A stretch of DNA of 30,756 nucleotides from positions 1 to 30,756 of the IMG/VR virus record IMGVR_UViG_3300022591_000047; one strand, written 5' to 3'. Under the pieces are notes generated by a model that saw only the letters and a list, made by a program, of their open reading frames with translations, was not told the origin of the DNA and ran no database searches. Position numbers and translations under genes: made by a program. Each line of letters begins with the position of its first letter. Within the stretch, counting starts at the first letter, position 1. The DNA comes from a virus. This document shows positions 21,390 to 28,567 of this stretch, piece after piece.

Positions 21390-21726
21390 GCCTAACACCT
21401 CCTCTTGGATCTTCCATATCGCCTGTGCGCCTAGGAATCATATGTACATGCGGATACATTACAGTTTGACCAGCGGCTACACCAACATTTTGTCCAACAT
21501 TAAATGCATCCCACCTTTCTGATTCAATACCTTCAAATCCAAATTTATAAGCGGCTTTATAGCACTCCCACAGACTAGGTCCTTCAAGGGTAGTGGGTAC
21601 AAATAACAAGTGCCCTTCGGATACCGGATATGCATCTTTAAAGACCCAAAAGTCTTTAGTTCGGTATTCTATTTCGGTCCACGGTGCAATTTTATTATCG
21701 AGGGCTTGTTCCAGATCGCTGTTCAT
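21349..21726 (-). CDS. HIT-family protein (histidine triad, first His replaced)
   Basis: A 125-residue protein of the HIT fold, usually nucleotide hydrolases or transferases. FVPTTLEGPSLWEC and RWDAFNVGQNVGVAAGQTV match the nucleotide-binding half. The triad region is YPHVHMIPRR (91-100): compared with HxHxH followed by IPR, the second and third His are kept and the first is Tyr91. GDMEDPRGGVRHVIP fits a known bacterial HIT extension. The catalytic second His is retained, so activity is possible. Target is unknown. Overlaps the preceding gene by 32 bases. Confidence 0.75.
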   Translation of the reverse strand: MNSDLEQALDNKIAPWTEIEYRTKDFWVFKDAYPVSEGHLLFVPTTLEGPSLWECYKAAYKFGFEGIESERWDAFNVGQNVGVAAGQTVMYPHVHMIPRRTGDMEDPRGGVRHVIPSKGNYTSKG

Positions 21727-21886
21727 TTTTCAGTGCCTTAAGATCATCTTCGAGAAATTCTTTATACTGTGATAGTACTTCCATTTTGCGACTGCTTTCT
21801 CCAGTTGAACGTAATAGTTCAAGATCAGCAATCACTTGTTTGATCTTAGCTTCAAGATCTGAAATCGACAAATCATTTAAACTCAT
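21695..21886 (-). CDS. Small coiled-coil protein, 63 aa
   Basis: Almost entirely helical with heptad-like spacing (LSISDLEAKIKQVIADLELL, then YKEFLEDDLKALKNE). It is preceded by GGAGGA and its ATG overlaps the upstream TGA (ATGA). No further motif. It could oligomerise or act as an adaptor for a neighbour; function unknown. Confidence 0.58.
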   Translation of the reverse strand: MSLNDLSISDLEAKIKQVIADLELLRSTGESSRKMEVLSQYKEFLEDDLKALKNEQRSGTSPR

Positions 21887-22089
21887 TCTTTCCTCCGATT
21901 TAAGCCAAAGCGTAAACCAGTCAAGCTACCAAATAATAAGAAATACGCACACCATGTTTCAAGTGTATATGGAATATGTAATACTGGGAACAGAGTATTT
22001 AAACTCCAAATACCTACAATAGGTCCAAAGATAATTGCTATAAGAATTAGAGCAACACCAAACGCAATTTTAATTAATGCACCAATCAT
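21883..22089 (-). CDS. Small two-pass membrane protein, 68 aa
   Basis: Start taken as ATG 22089, which overlaps the phosphoribosyltransferase stop as ATGA and has GAGGAG upstream. Two hydrophobic helices are visible: IGALIKIAFGVALILIAIIF and a second around LETWCAYFLLFGSLTGLRFG, with a basic tail (NRRKE). Predicted to lie in the inner membrane. Holin-like size is noted, but no lysis gene is adjacent, so no function is assigned. Confidence 0.6.
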   Translation of the reverse strand: MIGALIKIAFGVALILIAIIFGPIVGIWSLNTLFPVLHIPYTLETWCAYFLLFGSLTGLRFGLNRRKE

Positions 22090-22610
22090 TTCCACCACTC
22101 CTCATATGGGAATTCAATCCAAACATCTTTCTCAGCTTTGTTAATTTCTTCGCCGACAAAGTCCATCTTAACATTACATTTACTAGCAAGATTATCTATA
22201 ATTACTGCAAACTTTACATTTTGTCCCCATACATGGTTCCAACGTGCATCACTTGGCAAACACCCACTGCGCCAATCTTCCATAAGCCAATTAAGTGTAG
22301 TACCTTGATCGTTGATATCATCTACTACGAGAATATTTTTACAACAAGGGTCGCCAACATTCTCAGCATTAAATCCGTAAGCATCCTCGGCCATCCATAA
22401 ATTGCTTTCACCAGTGGAGCCATCACGCAAACTAATTTTAAGCATCTCGCATGGAATATCAAAATACTGACTAATCATAACAGCTGGTAAACTGCCACCG
22501 CGGGTAATGCCAACAACATAGTCTGGACGCCAATTAGTATTTGCAATTTGGCGACATACTTCATTAACCAGGCCTTTATATTCGCTAAAACTTATAATAC
22601 GCTTGTTCAT
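22086..22610 (-). CDS. Phosphoribosyltransferase-like protein
   Basis: A 174-residue type I phosphoribosyltransferase. The PRPP-binding loop is ILVVDDINDQGTT (93-105), GITRGGSLPAVMIS (34-47) is the beta-strand/loop that also contacts PRPP, and DVWIEFPYEEWW near the C-terminus resembles the purine-binding end of xanthine-guanine or hypoxanthine phosphoribosyltransferases. It probably salvages a purine base. Related genes occur in T4-like cyanophages. In this genome it might also handle a deazapurine base or nucleotide, which is speculation. ATGA overlaps link it to both neighbours. Confidence 0.85.
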   Translation of the reverse strand: MNKRIISFSEYKGLVNEVCRQIANTNWRPDYVVGITRGGSLPAVMISQYFDIPCEMLKISLRDGSTGESNLWMAEDAYGFNAENVGDPCCKNILVVDDINDQGTTLNWLMEDWRSGCLPSDARWNHVWGQNVKFAVIIDNLASKCNVKMDFVGEEINKAEKDVWIEFPYEEWWK

Positions 22611-22828
22611 TGAAGCACCTGTGTATTGAATGTATGTACTTGATCTCTGCGATCAGAAATATTATCAACCATAGCATTATATTCATTGGCACTTAACACA
22701 GTTTTATAAATGCTTAATGCTTGTATAACCATAATAGCCGCAACTTCGATCGGATCATATTCGCCAACCATCTTGTCAGTGAATTCAAGATAACTATTAT
22801 ATAAATTTTCTATTTTATCTTCGGTCAT
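22607..22828 (-). CDS. Hypothetical protein, 73 aa
   Basis: Begins MTEDKIENLYNSYLEFTDKM; mostly helical, acidic, with EVAAIMVIQALSIYKTVLSANEY in the middle. ATGA overlaps join it to the genes on both sides. I recall similar small helical proteins in cyanophages near the phosphoribosyltransferase. No function can be given. Confidence 0.6.
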   Translation of the reverse strand: MTEDKIENLYNSYLEFTDKMVGEYDPIEVAAIMVIQALSIYKTVLSANEYNAMVDNISDRRDQVHTFNTQVLQ

Positions 22829-23055
22829 GCTGTTAGACCGTATGCTAGAGTTTGCATTTCTTCTTTAGTCATGAAGAAGTTGTAAGTTTGTGAATCAACT
22901 ACTTCGCCGTCCTTTAAAGACTCTTGAACCATGTCAACACTGAACAACCCCTTAGGGCTTAGTACTTCATGTTTCTTTAGCGTTAGGCGAAAGCCAGGGT
23001 GTTCTTTGATAACCATTTCTTTATAGGTATCTCTAACTGATTCATGTAGTTCCAT
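22825..23055 (-). CDS. Hypothetical protein, 76 aa
   Basis: I start it at ATG 23055 (MELHESVRDTYKEMV) because AAGGAG lies 6 bases before it. Earlier in-frame ATGs would fall well inside the upstream gene. A basic N-terminal helix is followed by HPGFRLTLKKHEVLSPKGLF and a beta-hairpin-like VDSQTYNFFMTKEEM. No known domain. It overlaps its upstream neighbour by 14 bases and its downstream one by 4. Confidence 0.58.
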   Translation of the reverse strand: MELHESVRDTYKEMVIKEHPGFRLTLKKHEVLSPKGLFSVDMVQESLKDGEVVDSQTYNFFMTKEEMQTLAYGLTA

Positions 23056-23521
23056 CTTCTTCTCCTTTAATTGCTTCAAATGTTCTGTATTTGCCCAAAG
23101 CCGCAATGTATTCATCATACAGTTTTTTTAGCTTTGGATGCTTTTTTTCTAGTTTAACATCTCTTTCTGGAATTTGCAAGACTTTTTCAATTGTCTTTAA
23201 CCGTTCTTCTAAGTCAATGCCATTAATAACCATTCGACCTCTAACTTCTAATTCTGGAGGATTGGTTTGCTTAACAGTCATTACTTGATCAGCAGGATTT
23301 TGCCAGGTATATGTATTAGAAGTCCCTGTGCCGGTTGTATAAATGGTGCTGTTTCCAGCACCACCAACGCCAGTTGATGTTAAATAAGTGCCGTTAGCAC
23401 CTGCGCCAGTATTTAAAGTTATAGTTGAGCCAGTTGTACTTGCCCAACTACTACCGCCGTTAGCTACAGTTACATTACTTGTTGGTTGCGCTAAGTTGTT
23501 TATCGTGTAAGTATTCGCCAT
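23042..23521 (-). CDS. Fibre-like/structural protein in the early block, 159 aa
   Basis: The first 75 residues are Ser/Thr/Gly/Asn-rich with little charge (NGGSSWASTTGSTITLNTG, GAGNSTIYTTGTGTSNTY), like a fibre or adhesin repeat. The second half is conserved and helical: ELEVRGRMVINGIDLEERLK, TIEKVLQIPERDVKLEKKHPK, KKLYDEYIAALGKYRTFEA. I recall the second half from marine T4-like phages, often called a structural protein. It lies on the minus strand among early genes rather than with the plus-strand virion genes. Start overlaps the cupin gene by 47 bases; GTGGA precedes the ATG. Confidence 0.62.
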   Translation of the reverse strand: MANTYTINNLAQPTSNVTVANGGSSWASTTGSTITLNTGAGANGTYLTSTGVGGAGNSTIYTTGTGTSNTYTWQNPADQVMTVKQTNPPELEVRGRMVINGIDLEERLKTIEKVLQIPERDVKLEKKHPKLKKLYDEYIAALGKYRTFEAIKGEEDGTT

Positions 23522-23954
23522 TTGGAATCCACTTGTTATTAACGAGAAAACCCCATTCTCGTTTTTGTGGGCCTGGCATAAACAATGTCCAAGCAGTTAC
23601 ACCTTCTTTTAATTCGATGCGATGATAACTGTTAGGACTACAAATACGGAAATGACCAGGGCCACGCCACTTGCGAACTTCACATGACTTAGTACCGTCA
23701 GCGTTGAATTGAGGAATCCATTCGTAGTAGCCGCCTTTTAAGATTAACGTGGCATATGGCCACGGATGATCATGGACATCGTCCGGATCACCTTTTAAGA
23801 ATTTATGTAAGAAAACGTTAAACGGAAACTTTTTACGATCTTTAAGAAACAAATAGTAACGTTCCAAATAAGGCTCGTCACATACACGATCCATAATAAT
23901 CAGTTTACGACCTTTGCCTTCAAGCCAGTTTAAGAATCTGTCTGTGAGTTTCAT
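23475..23954 (-). CDS. Cupin-fold protein, 159 aa
   Basis: VHDHPWPYATLILKGGYYE (60-78) is a cupin strand pair with metal ligands His61 and His63, GPGHFRICSPNSYHRIEL supplies a later His, and TLFMPGPQKREWGFLV ends the barrel. Proteins of this type recur in T4-like cyanophages and bacteria without an assigned substrate. Possible roles are sugar-nucleotide epimerisation or oxygenation; the glycosyltransferase gene just upstream (ATGA overlap) makes a sugar link worth noting. No signal peptide. Confidence 0.72.
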   Translation of the reverse strand: MKLTDRFLNWLEGKGRKLIIMDRVCDEPYLERYYLFLKDRKKFPFNVFLHKFLKGDPDDVHDHPWPYATLILKGGYYEWIPQFNADGTKSCEVRKWRGPGHFRICSPNSYHRIELKEGVTAWTLFMPGPQKREWGFLVNNKWIPNGEYLHDKQLSATNK

Positions 23955-25018
23955 TTTATGTTCTTTAGTAAGTCAGTTGCTGAAAAGAAGTTCTCGTGTA
24001 ATGATTGTGCTTGCTTATGGATATACGGAATACGTGATGTATAGTTATCCATATGTTGTATAATTGCACCACACAAGTCTGGTCGATATACTGTATATGA
24101 GTCAAAACTTTCAGTCCATACACTTGGATATTTGAAAGTATCAAAGTACATTTCTGTGTAACTAAGTCTATCCGGCACCATAGGAATAGCATCTACCACA
24201 GCACCCTCATAACAAGAGATGCCTAATGTTTCTTGTAGGTTTGCACTAAACACTATTTTCGCTTCGCCTAACAAGTTATGATATTCATTTTTTGTTAGTT
24301 GTTGATCCTGACAGACTACAAACTCGTACTGTGGCAAGTGTTCTTTTAAATCACGGAAGATTTCAACTTGCTTCTCTGGTGCAATGCGATGTGGGAAAAG
24401 AATTAAGTCACGTTTCTGCATACCTTTGTAAGGCAACAGAGTATCGTGCATATACTCCATGGGCCAGCCAGTGCGTACTACCTTACCTGTAGTATTAGCT
24501 TCGGGAACATAACCGCCTTTGCCTAACAAATTCTTGCCAAACATTTCAATATGGAATGTTGTAGCAAAGTAATTATGGTCAAATGCATGATAGAAACTTT
24601 GTTCTGCATGACGTACCCAAGGTTTATCTCCAACTAAGCGTCCAAGAAAGTCTTGAGGATCATAACTGCCAGCATGCCATAAGCCGTGTGTAACTACTGG
24701 AATATTCAGTAACTCACTCATGTATTTTAAGTTTATGATGCCAGGGTGCCAAGCGTCAGTAAAGATAAAGTGATCGCCGGCATGAACGGATCCGTCACAA
24801 AATAAACGGCCCATTTGCTCAACCTGTACAGACTTGTATATATTGGTGCCACCAAAATTAAGAAAAGCACCAGGAGTAGTGGCTGTAGGAATATCCGTAG
24901 GCCCGCATATAACTTGAACATTATGTCCTGCCTTTTTAAGTAGTTGAGGTACATGGGACTTCCACTGTCCCGTGTACCTTGTTTCTACAGCTTCGAGATC
25001 AACGAGAAAAACGTTCAT
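23951..25018 (-). CDS. GT-B-type glycosyltransferase (GT4-like)
   Basis: Start set at ATG 25018 (MNVFLVDLEAVETRYTGQW), a clean first strand. An upstream extension in frame would run through the whole preceding gene. The 355-residue protein has a GT-B outline: N-terminal GHNVQVICGP, the linker VVRTGWPMEYM, LILFPHRIAPEKQVEIF (205-221) as the start of the donor domain, and the E-x7-E motif ETLGISCYE (263-271). I recognise close relatives in cyanophages. It probably transfers a sugar to DNA, a virion protein or a host glycan; which is unknown. Coupled to the cupin gene downstream. Confidence 0.82.
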   Translation of the reverse strand: MNVFLVDLEAVETRYTGQWKSHVPQLLKKAGHNVQVICGPTDIPTATTPGAFLNFGGTNIYKSVQVEQMGRLFCDGSVHAGDHFIFTDAWHPGIINLKYMSELLNIPVVTHGLWHAGSYDPQDFLGRLVGDKPWVRHAEQSFYHAFDHNYFATTFHIEMFGKNLLGKGGYVPEANTTGKVVRTGWPMEYMHDTLLPYKGMQKRDLILFPHRIAPEKQVEIFRDLKEHLPQYEFVVCQDQQLTKNEYHNLLGEAKIVFSANLQETLGISCYEGAVVDAIPMVPDRLSYTEMYFDTFKYPSVWTESFDSYTVYRPDLCGAIIQHMDNYTSRIPYIHKQAQSLHENFFSATDLLKNIK

Positions 25019-25268
25019 TGTTATTGTTGTACTGTGGACGTGGGTTCTTGCCCATATATGGCTTGCGTTCACCGTTCCATGGCTTTTTAGGACGGGTACT
25101 CTTTTCATAGTTACGCCATGCCCAGCTTTCTCTGTTGTACAAATGACTCTCATCGAATGGAGCCATTTCCATACGACAGAAGTCTTGGAACTTTTCGAGA
25201 TCATCAAAGATCTTTACTACGTCCGGACGATTTTCGAAATATTTGTAATCGTTGTAATTCTTAGCCAT
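24999..25268 (-). CDS. Conserved T4-like phage hypothetical protein, 89 aa
   Basis: Begins MAKNYNDYKYFENRPDVVKIF with FDDLEKFQDFCRMEMAPFDE and HLYNRESWAWRNY, then a very basic, Asn/Pro/Arg-rich tail (RPKKPWNGERKPYMGKNPR) that is probably disordered. I recall the first half from cyanophages. The basic tail suggests contact with nucleic acid. AAGAGG lies upstream of the ATG. It sits between the QueD-like and glycosyltransferase genes and overlaps the latter by 20 bases. Confidence 0.65.
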   Translation of the reverse strand: MAKNYNDYKYFENRPDVVKIFDDLEKFQDFCRMEMAPFDESHLYNRESWAWRNYEKSTRPKKPWNGERKPYMGKNPRPQYNNNNERFSR

Positions 25269-25282
25269 AATAGCCTCTTATA

Positions 25283-25672
25283 TTAATATTTGATAAATGA
25301 ACCATTTTCTCCATCTTCGGAGACCTCAATCCAAACCTCACGGCCTGGATACTTATTGGAGATAGCGTCATGCAAATCGCCTGACATCATCTCGCAACTC
25401 TTATAGTCTAGTTGAAGTGTACCTTCTTTGTACAGATTCTCCAACCAGCGTTTAAACTGAATAAATTCGATATCGCGATCATCGTGTGTAACACCAATCC
25501 ATACTTTAAAATGGAAAATGTGACGATGCGGATAGCCTAGAAAACTTACATCATACTCATCACCTGTAGCAAGTGCTGGATCTGTAAGTGCGGCTGGGTA
25601 TTTGTGTATACCTTCTTTGCGAAAGGTAACCCAAATCATTTTGTTAGGTCTAATATCTTGTCTAATAATCAT
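25283..25672 (-). CDS. QueD-like T-fold (6-pyruvoyl-tetrahydropterin synthase family) protein
   Basis: A 129-residue protein with T-fold signatures: GIHKYPAAL (His23), YPHRHIFHFKVWIGV (His49, His51, likely zinc ligands with His23), IEFIQFKRWLENL in place of the family's DF..L segment, and a C-terminal EVSEDGENGSFI. Cys93-Glu94 may supply a catalytic Cys. QueD makes 6-carboxy-tetrahydropterin from dihydroneopterin triphosphate, the step between FolE and QueE, both encoded in this window. The sequence differs from housekeeping QueD and belongs to a phage-typical branch, so the activity is likely but not certain. ATGA overlap with the upstream gene. Confidence 0.68.
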   Translation of the reverse strand: MIIRQDIRPNKMIWVTFRKEGIHKYPAALTDPALATGDEYDVSFLGYPHRHIFHFKVWIGVTHDDRDIEFIQFKRWLENLYKEGTLQLDYKSCEMMSGDLHDAISNKYPGREVWIEVSEDGENGSFIKY

Positions 25673-26220
25673 AGTAAAATTTCATCGTTGCCGTATTCAT
25701 CCCAATTGGTAAAATACTTGCGTTGTGTTAATTCAGATAGTGTAATGCACCACACACCTGGGTTAGTTGCGTCAAAACCTTTGTCATCAATTTTAATAGT
25801 AGCGTTATAGCCTAACTGTTGCATATATGGTAATTTTACACTAATCTGTGGAATAAATCTACGATTTTCGGTTAAACTGCTTTCCAAAAGAGCTTCAGCC
25901 GCTTTTACGTCCAAATCGAGTGTACACCAGTAGCCAGCATCTAAACACTCCTGGATCATTTCTTCCCAAGGTCTCCAAGCATCTGCATCGTTTACATCTG
26001 GATTTGGAAAACTTTGATTAGCACCAAAATACAGATGTTTGATGCGTTTGCTTTCATCAAGCAGAGCTTGTGTATCATTTGCAAGGTGTAGTATAGTTGC
26101 CGAATCATGTACACCTACTACAAACAGGGTTTGCATACCAAATGCAGGAGTACGTTCAATTTCACGACCAACAAAGAATGTAATACCTTCTTGAACTCCG
26201 TCTTTATAATCACGCTTCAT
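25669..26220 (-). CDS. Conserved T4-like phage protein, 183 aa, next to QueD-like and DpdA-like genes
   Basis: Begins MKRDYKDGVQEGITFFVGREIE, with RTPAFGMQTLFVVGVHDS, HLYFGANQSF, WRPWEEMIQECLDAGYWCTLDLD and ISVKLPYMQQLGYNATIKIDD. The alternating strands and helices suggest a TIM-barrel-like or Rossmann-like alpha/beta fold. I recall relatives in cyanophages, always unassigned, commonly near QueD-like genes. No QueC signature (SGGxDS) is present, so it is not ordinary QueC. It overlaps its neighbours by 11 and 4 bases and is therefore a candidate unknown member of the deazaguanine module. Confidence 0.65.
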   Translation of the reverse strand: MKRDYKDGVQEGITFFVGREIERTPAFGMQTLFVVGVHDSATILHLANDTQALLDESKRIKHLYFGANQSFPNPDVNDADAWRPWEEMIQECLDAGYWCTLDLDVKAAEALLESSLTENRRFIPQISVKLPYMQQLGYNATIKIDDKGFDATNPGVWCITLSELTQRKYFTNWDEYGNDEILL

Positions 26221-26461
26221 TTTTCTTTTCTTCCCATACTTTAAACATTCGAGTTACTTCTTCCATACGTTCTTGAAACACATGGGGCGAACCTTCTGCG
26301 GCCTGTTGCATATCCCAAGGACTAGGATAATGACGTAAGATGCCGCGAGCACGTTGACGTAGTTCTTTAGGAACCCGTTTTGTGATATTTGGATCACTTA
26401 GTGCAATTAAAAACTCTTGTGCTTGTATTACAGCACGATATCTTTCGTCAGGTAATGTCAT
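26210..26461 (-). CDS. BPSL0761-family protein, 83 aa
   Basis: MTLPDERYRAVIQAQEFLIAL, then TKRVPKELRQRARGILRHYPSPWDMQQAA, matches the pattern of the small BPSL0761 family found in proteobacteria (M-T-x-P-D-E-R start, RVP..LR..A...LRHYP). Function of that family is unknown. The protein is helical and basic. Its ATG overlaps the DpdA-like stop (ATGA). The nearest cellular relatives being proteobacterial would fit a proteobacterial host, which is a weak inference. Confidence 0.72.
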   Translation of the reverse strand: MTLPDERYRAVIQAQEFLIALSDPNITKRVPKELRQRARGILRHYPSPWDMQQAAEGSPHVFQERMEEVTRMFKVWEEKKNEA

Positions 26462-28017
26462 TCAAATAAATTATCAAAAGTTGAAGTTAAGGGTTTATCA
26501 TCTTTAGCAACAGGTTTGTCTTTTGCTAAATTTGCTTCGATTTCAAAATGCTTATCTGCGTATGTACTTGAGTTTACAGTCTTTTTGCCTGTAGCACCAC
26601 GAGTACCGATAATTTCCATCCAGTATTTGTTATACTCTTCAATCAATGCATCACTTTTACCTTTACTACTTGTAGCAAAGATTTCGTTTACAATGTCTTT
26701 AAAGAACATTTGATTATATGACAAATTATTCTTTGGAGCAACATCTGCGACACTCATCATAGATGGCATTTTACCTGCATCATATTGACGATTGGCTTCT
26801 TGTACTGCATTAATATGCATCCAAACATTATGCCCCATTAGTAGCGCATAACTAAAGCTGTCCCATGATGTCTTACCTTCTTTGCCATTCTTATTTAGGT
26901 CGCCGGGAGCATAGATACAAATATCTTTCATTTGCAATTGATCGATAAGCGGACTAGATTCAAATCCAGTAAAGATACCATCTTGTATTACTGCATCTTT
27001 GAAGAGTCGTGTATCTGTTGCATACTTCTTGTCGTCTGCAGAAGCCTGCATACGGTAGACCCACTTTGTTCTATCTTCGGTTTCTGTCTGGATGTAGACT
27101 TGTCCATTTGCTGTGGCGAGGAACGGTGAGGCGCAATCAAAAGAGATGGTAAATTGGTCATTATGATATTTCCTTACGGCACGTTGAAGATCAGTTAGCA
27201 AGACAGCCCATTCGAGCTTGCTTGTACCCAAGAAGTGCATCCAATCCTGTTCGCCCTTCTCAAGCAATCCCTCAAACCTTAAAGTGTTAATACGCTTTAA
27301 GACTAAGTGAATATCGCACATATTCTGACCACCCATACCCCAACCGTTAAATGCACGGTCGCCGTATTGTTTTGGGTCACAATACTTTTTCATTCTATCA
27401 TACCAATCGTCTGCATCAGCATGGTTTTCACCTTGCAAGACGTTTAGGAATTTACAGTTGCCATTACGATTGTTAACAAACCAATCGTTGTTAATATATG
27501 TACCTTGTACTGCTTCTGCATAGGTAGTAATACCTGTAGCGGCAGCACCTGCCGGACTACGAGCTACCCACGCTGGGATATCAAGCCCCATACCGTAATC
27601 CATTAACGTGTCCATCCAAGTTAATACTTGAGCACGTTTCTTTTGTGCTTGTGGACAGTTAGGATCTTTCCAGTCAGCTGGCCAAACACCTTTACCAATC
27701 TGGAATCCGCCCGAGTCACCTAACACCCAACTAGTATTACGATCTCGATTGCGGAACATGTCCTCGCTTTCATCTTGTTTAGTTAAATCAAGATTAGCGT
27801 GTCCTGCTGAATACAAACAATGGTCGTAGTAGAACTGCCCCTTTTCAGGTTCAAGATAATTAAGACTTTCAACACCATTAGTAAGACTTGGCGGAATACG
27901 TGCAGGATCTACATAATTACCATAACGTTGCTTACCGATAAAAGTAGAATAGAATCCACTTGTTGCCGGTAAGAAGTATGCGTAATCGTTTTGTGTTGCT
28001 GTTAAGTTCTTATTCAT
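26458..28017 (-). CDS. dpdA: DpdA-like tRNA-guanine-transglycosylase-family protein (DNA 7-deazaguanine insertion)
   Basis: Start at ATG 28017, which overlaps the upstream TGA as ATGA, gives 519 residues. The TGT active site is visible in order: DSGGFQ (101-106, base recognition Asp101), LNVLQGE (191-197), GWGMGGQ (225-231), MHFLGTSK (260-267) and ISFDCASPF (291-299), where Asp294 corresponds to the TGT nucleophile in FDCV. The zinc motif CxCx2C of tRNA TGTs is absent, and the C-terminal 200 residues are unlike tRNA enzymes. Both points fit DpdA, which exchanges guanine in DNA for a 7-deazaguanine. FolE, QueD-like and QueE in the same block would supply the base. Confidence 0.82.
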   Translation of the reverse strand: MNKNLTATQNDYAYFLPATSGFYSTFIGKQRYGNYVDPARIPPSLTNGVESLNYLEPEKGQFYYDHCLYSAGHANLDLTKQDESEDMFRNRDRNTSWVLGDSGGFQIGKGVWPADWKDPNCPQAQKKRAQVLTWMDTLMDYGMGLDIPAWVARSPAGAAATGITTYAEAVQGTYINNDWFVNNRNGNCKFLNVLQGENHADADDWYDRMKKYCDPKQYGDRAFNGWGMGGQNMCDIHLVLKRINTLRFEGLLEKGEQDWMHFLGTSKLEWAVLLTDLQRAVRKYHNDQFTISFDCASPFLATANGQVYIQTETEDRTKWVYRMQASADDKKYATDTRLFKDAVIQDGIFTGFESSPLIDQLQMKDICIYAPGDLNKNGKEGKTSWDSFSYALLMGHNVWMHINAVQEANRQYDAGKMPSMMSVADVAPKNNLSYNQMFFKDIVNEIFATSSKGKSDALIEEYNKYWMEIIGTRGATGKKTVNSSTYADKHFEIEANLAKDKPVAKDDKPLTSTFDNLFE

Positions 28018-28367
28018 TTTATCCAATGTTGTGCTAGTACCATTAAGCTCAACCATGCCCACATAGTATTAAAACCTACAAGGGTTGGTAATGCTTTCTT
28101 ACGACTTGCCCAAATAAGTGTTACACTTGTTAAAAGTGTTAGATAGTATAGTTCCCAGATTTGAATACCAAAAATTAAACCTGGAATGATAATGATAGCT
28201 TTTGCCAACCAGCTAACAAACTCTACAGTATTATAACCGGTCCAGTATTCTTTTGTAAACCACATACCGTAGCAGTCTCGCATGTTACGCCAACCACTAT
28301 GTGTATAGCAGATCACCATTAATACTAACCATACTCCGACTGCTACTAAAATTTGATCTAACGTCAT
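28014..28367 (-). CDS. Three-pass membrane protein, 117 aa
   Basis: Hydrophobic segments: ILVAVGVWLVLMVICYT at the start, AKAIIIIPGLIFGIQIWELY in the middle, and YLTLLTSVTLIWAS, with a possible fourth at WAWLSLMVLAQHW. Loops contain several Tyr/Trp residues and RNMRDCYGMWFTKEYW. No named family recognised. ATGA overlaps at both ends link it to a DUF2061-like protein and to the DpdA-like gene. Confidence 0.65.
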   Translation of the reverse strand: MTLDQILVAVGVWLVLMVICYTHSGWRNMRDCYGMWFTKEYWTGYNTVEFVSWLAKAIIIIPGLIFGIQIWELYYLTLLTSVTLIWASRKKALPTLVGFNTMWAWLSLMVLAQHWIK

Positions 28368-28567
28368 TCTATTCTACCCCATTTAATTTTTAGCCATATT
28401 CTTTCATGAATATAGTAGTCTAAACTTAATAAAATATGTAATAGTGTAGCAAAGCCTGTCGCTTGCCCTATATCTCCTGTGAACATATATGTCCACAAGA
28501 TAGTGAACAGCCACGCTGTTATGCGATAGCTGATCATTCTAACAATGGTACGTTTATGTGTTTCCAT
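28364..28567 (-). CDS. DUF2061-like membrane protein, 67 aa
   Basis: METHKRTIVRMISYRITAWLFT with TGDIGQATGFATLLHILLSL and DYYIHERIWLKIKWG match the DUF2061 pattern (KR...K..SYR, two membrane helices, YYxHERxW). The family is widespread in bacteria and some phages, with no known function. Its ATG overlaps the clamp gene's TAA. Predicted to be an inner-membrane protein with two helices and basic ends. Confidence 0.8.
   Translation of the reverse strand: METHKRTIVRMISYRITAWLFTILWTYMFTGDIGQATGFATLLHILLSLDYYIHERIWLKIKWGRIE

Noticed and set aside
21883-22089. Holin
   Set aside because: Size and two membrane helices would fit, but no endolysin or spanin gene is nearby and the family is not recognised.
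21684-22400. Plus-strand open frames opposite the coiled-coil, membrane and phosphoribosyltransferase genes
   Set aside because: All overlap minus-strand genes linked by ATGA couplings and strong ribosome-binding sites; the antisense proteins show no domain.
25018-25207. N-terminal extension of the GT-B glycosyltransferase to 25207
   Set aside because: The extension overlaps the entire conserved 89-residue gene in another frame, and the added residues lack the expected first beta strand, whereas MNVFLVDL at 25018 provides it.
25669-26220. QueC for the missing step of the deazaguanine pathway
   Set aside because: No SGGxDS nucleotide-binding motif and no Cys zinc cluster typical of QueC are present.
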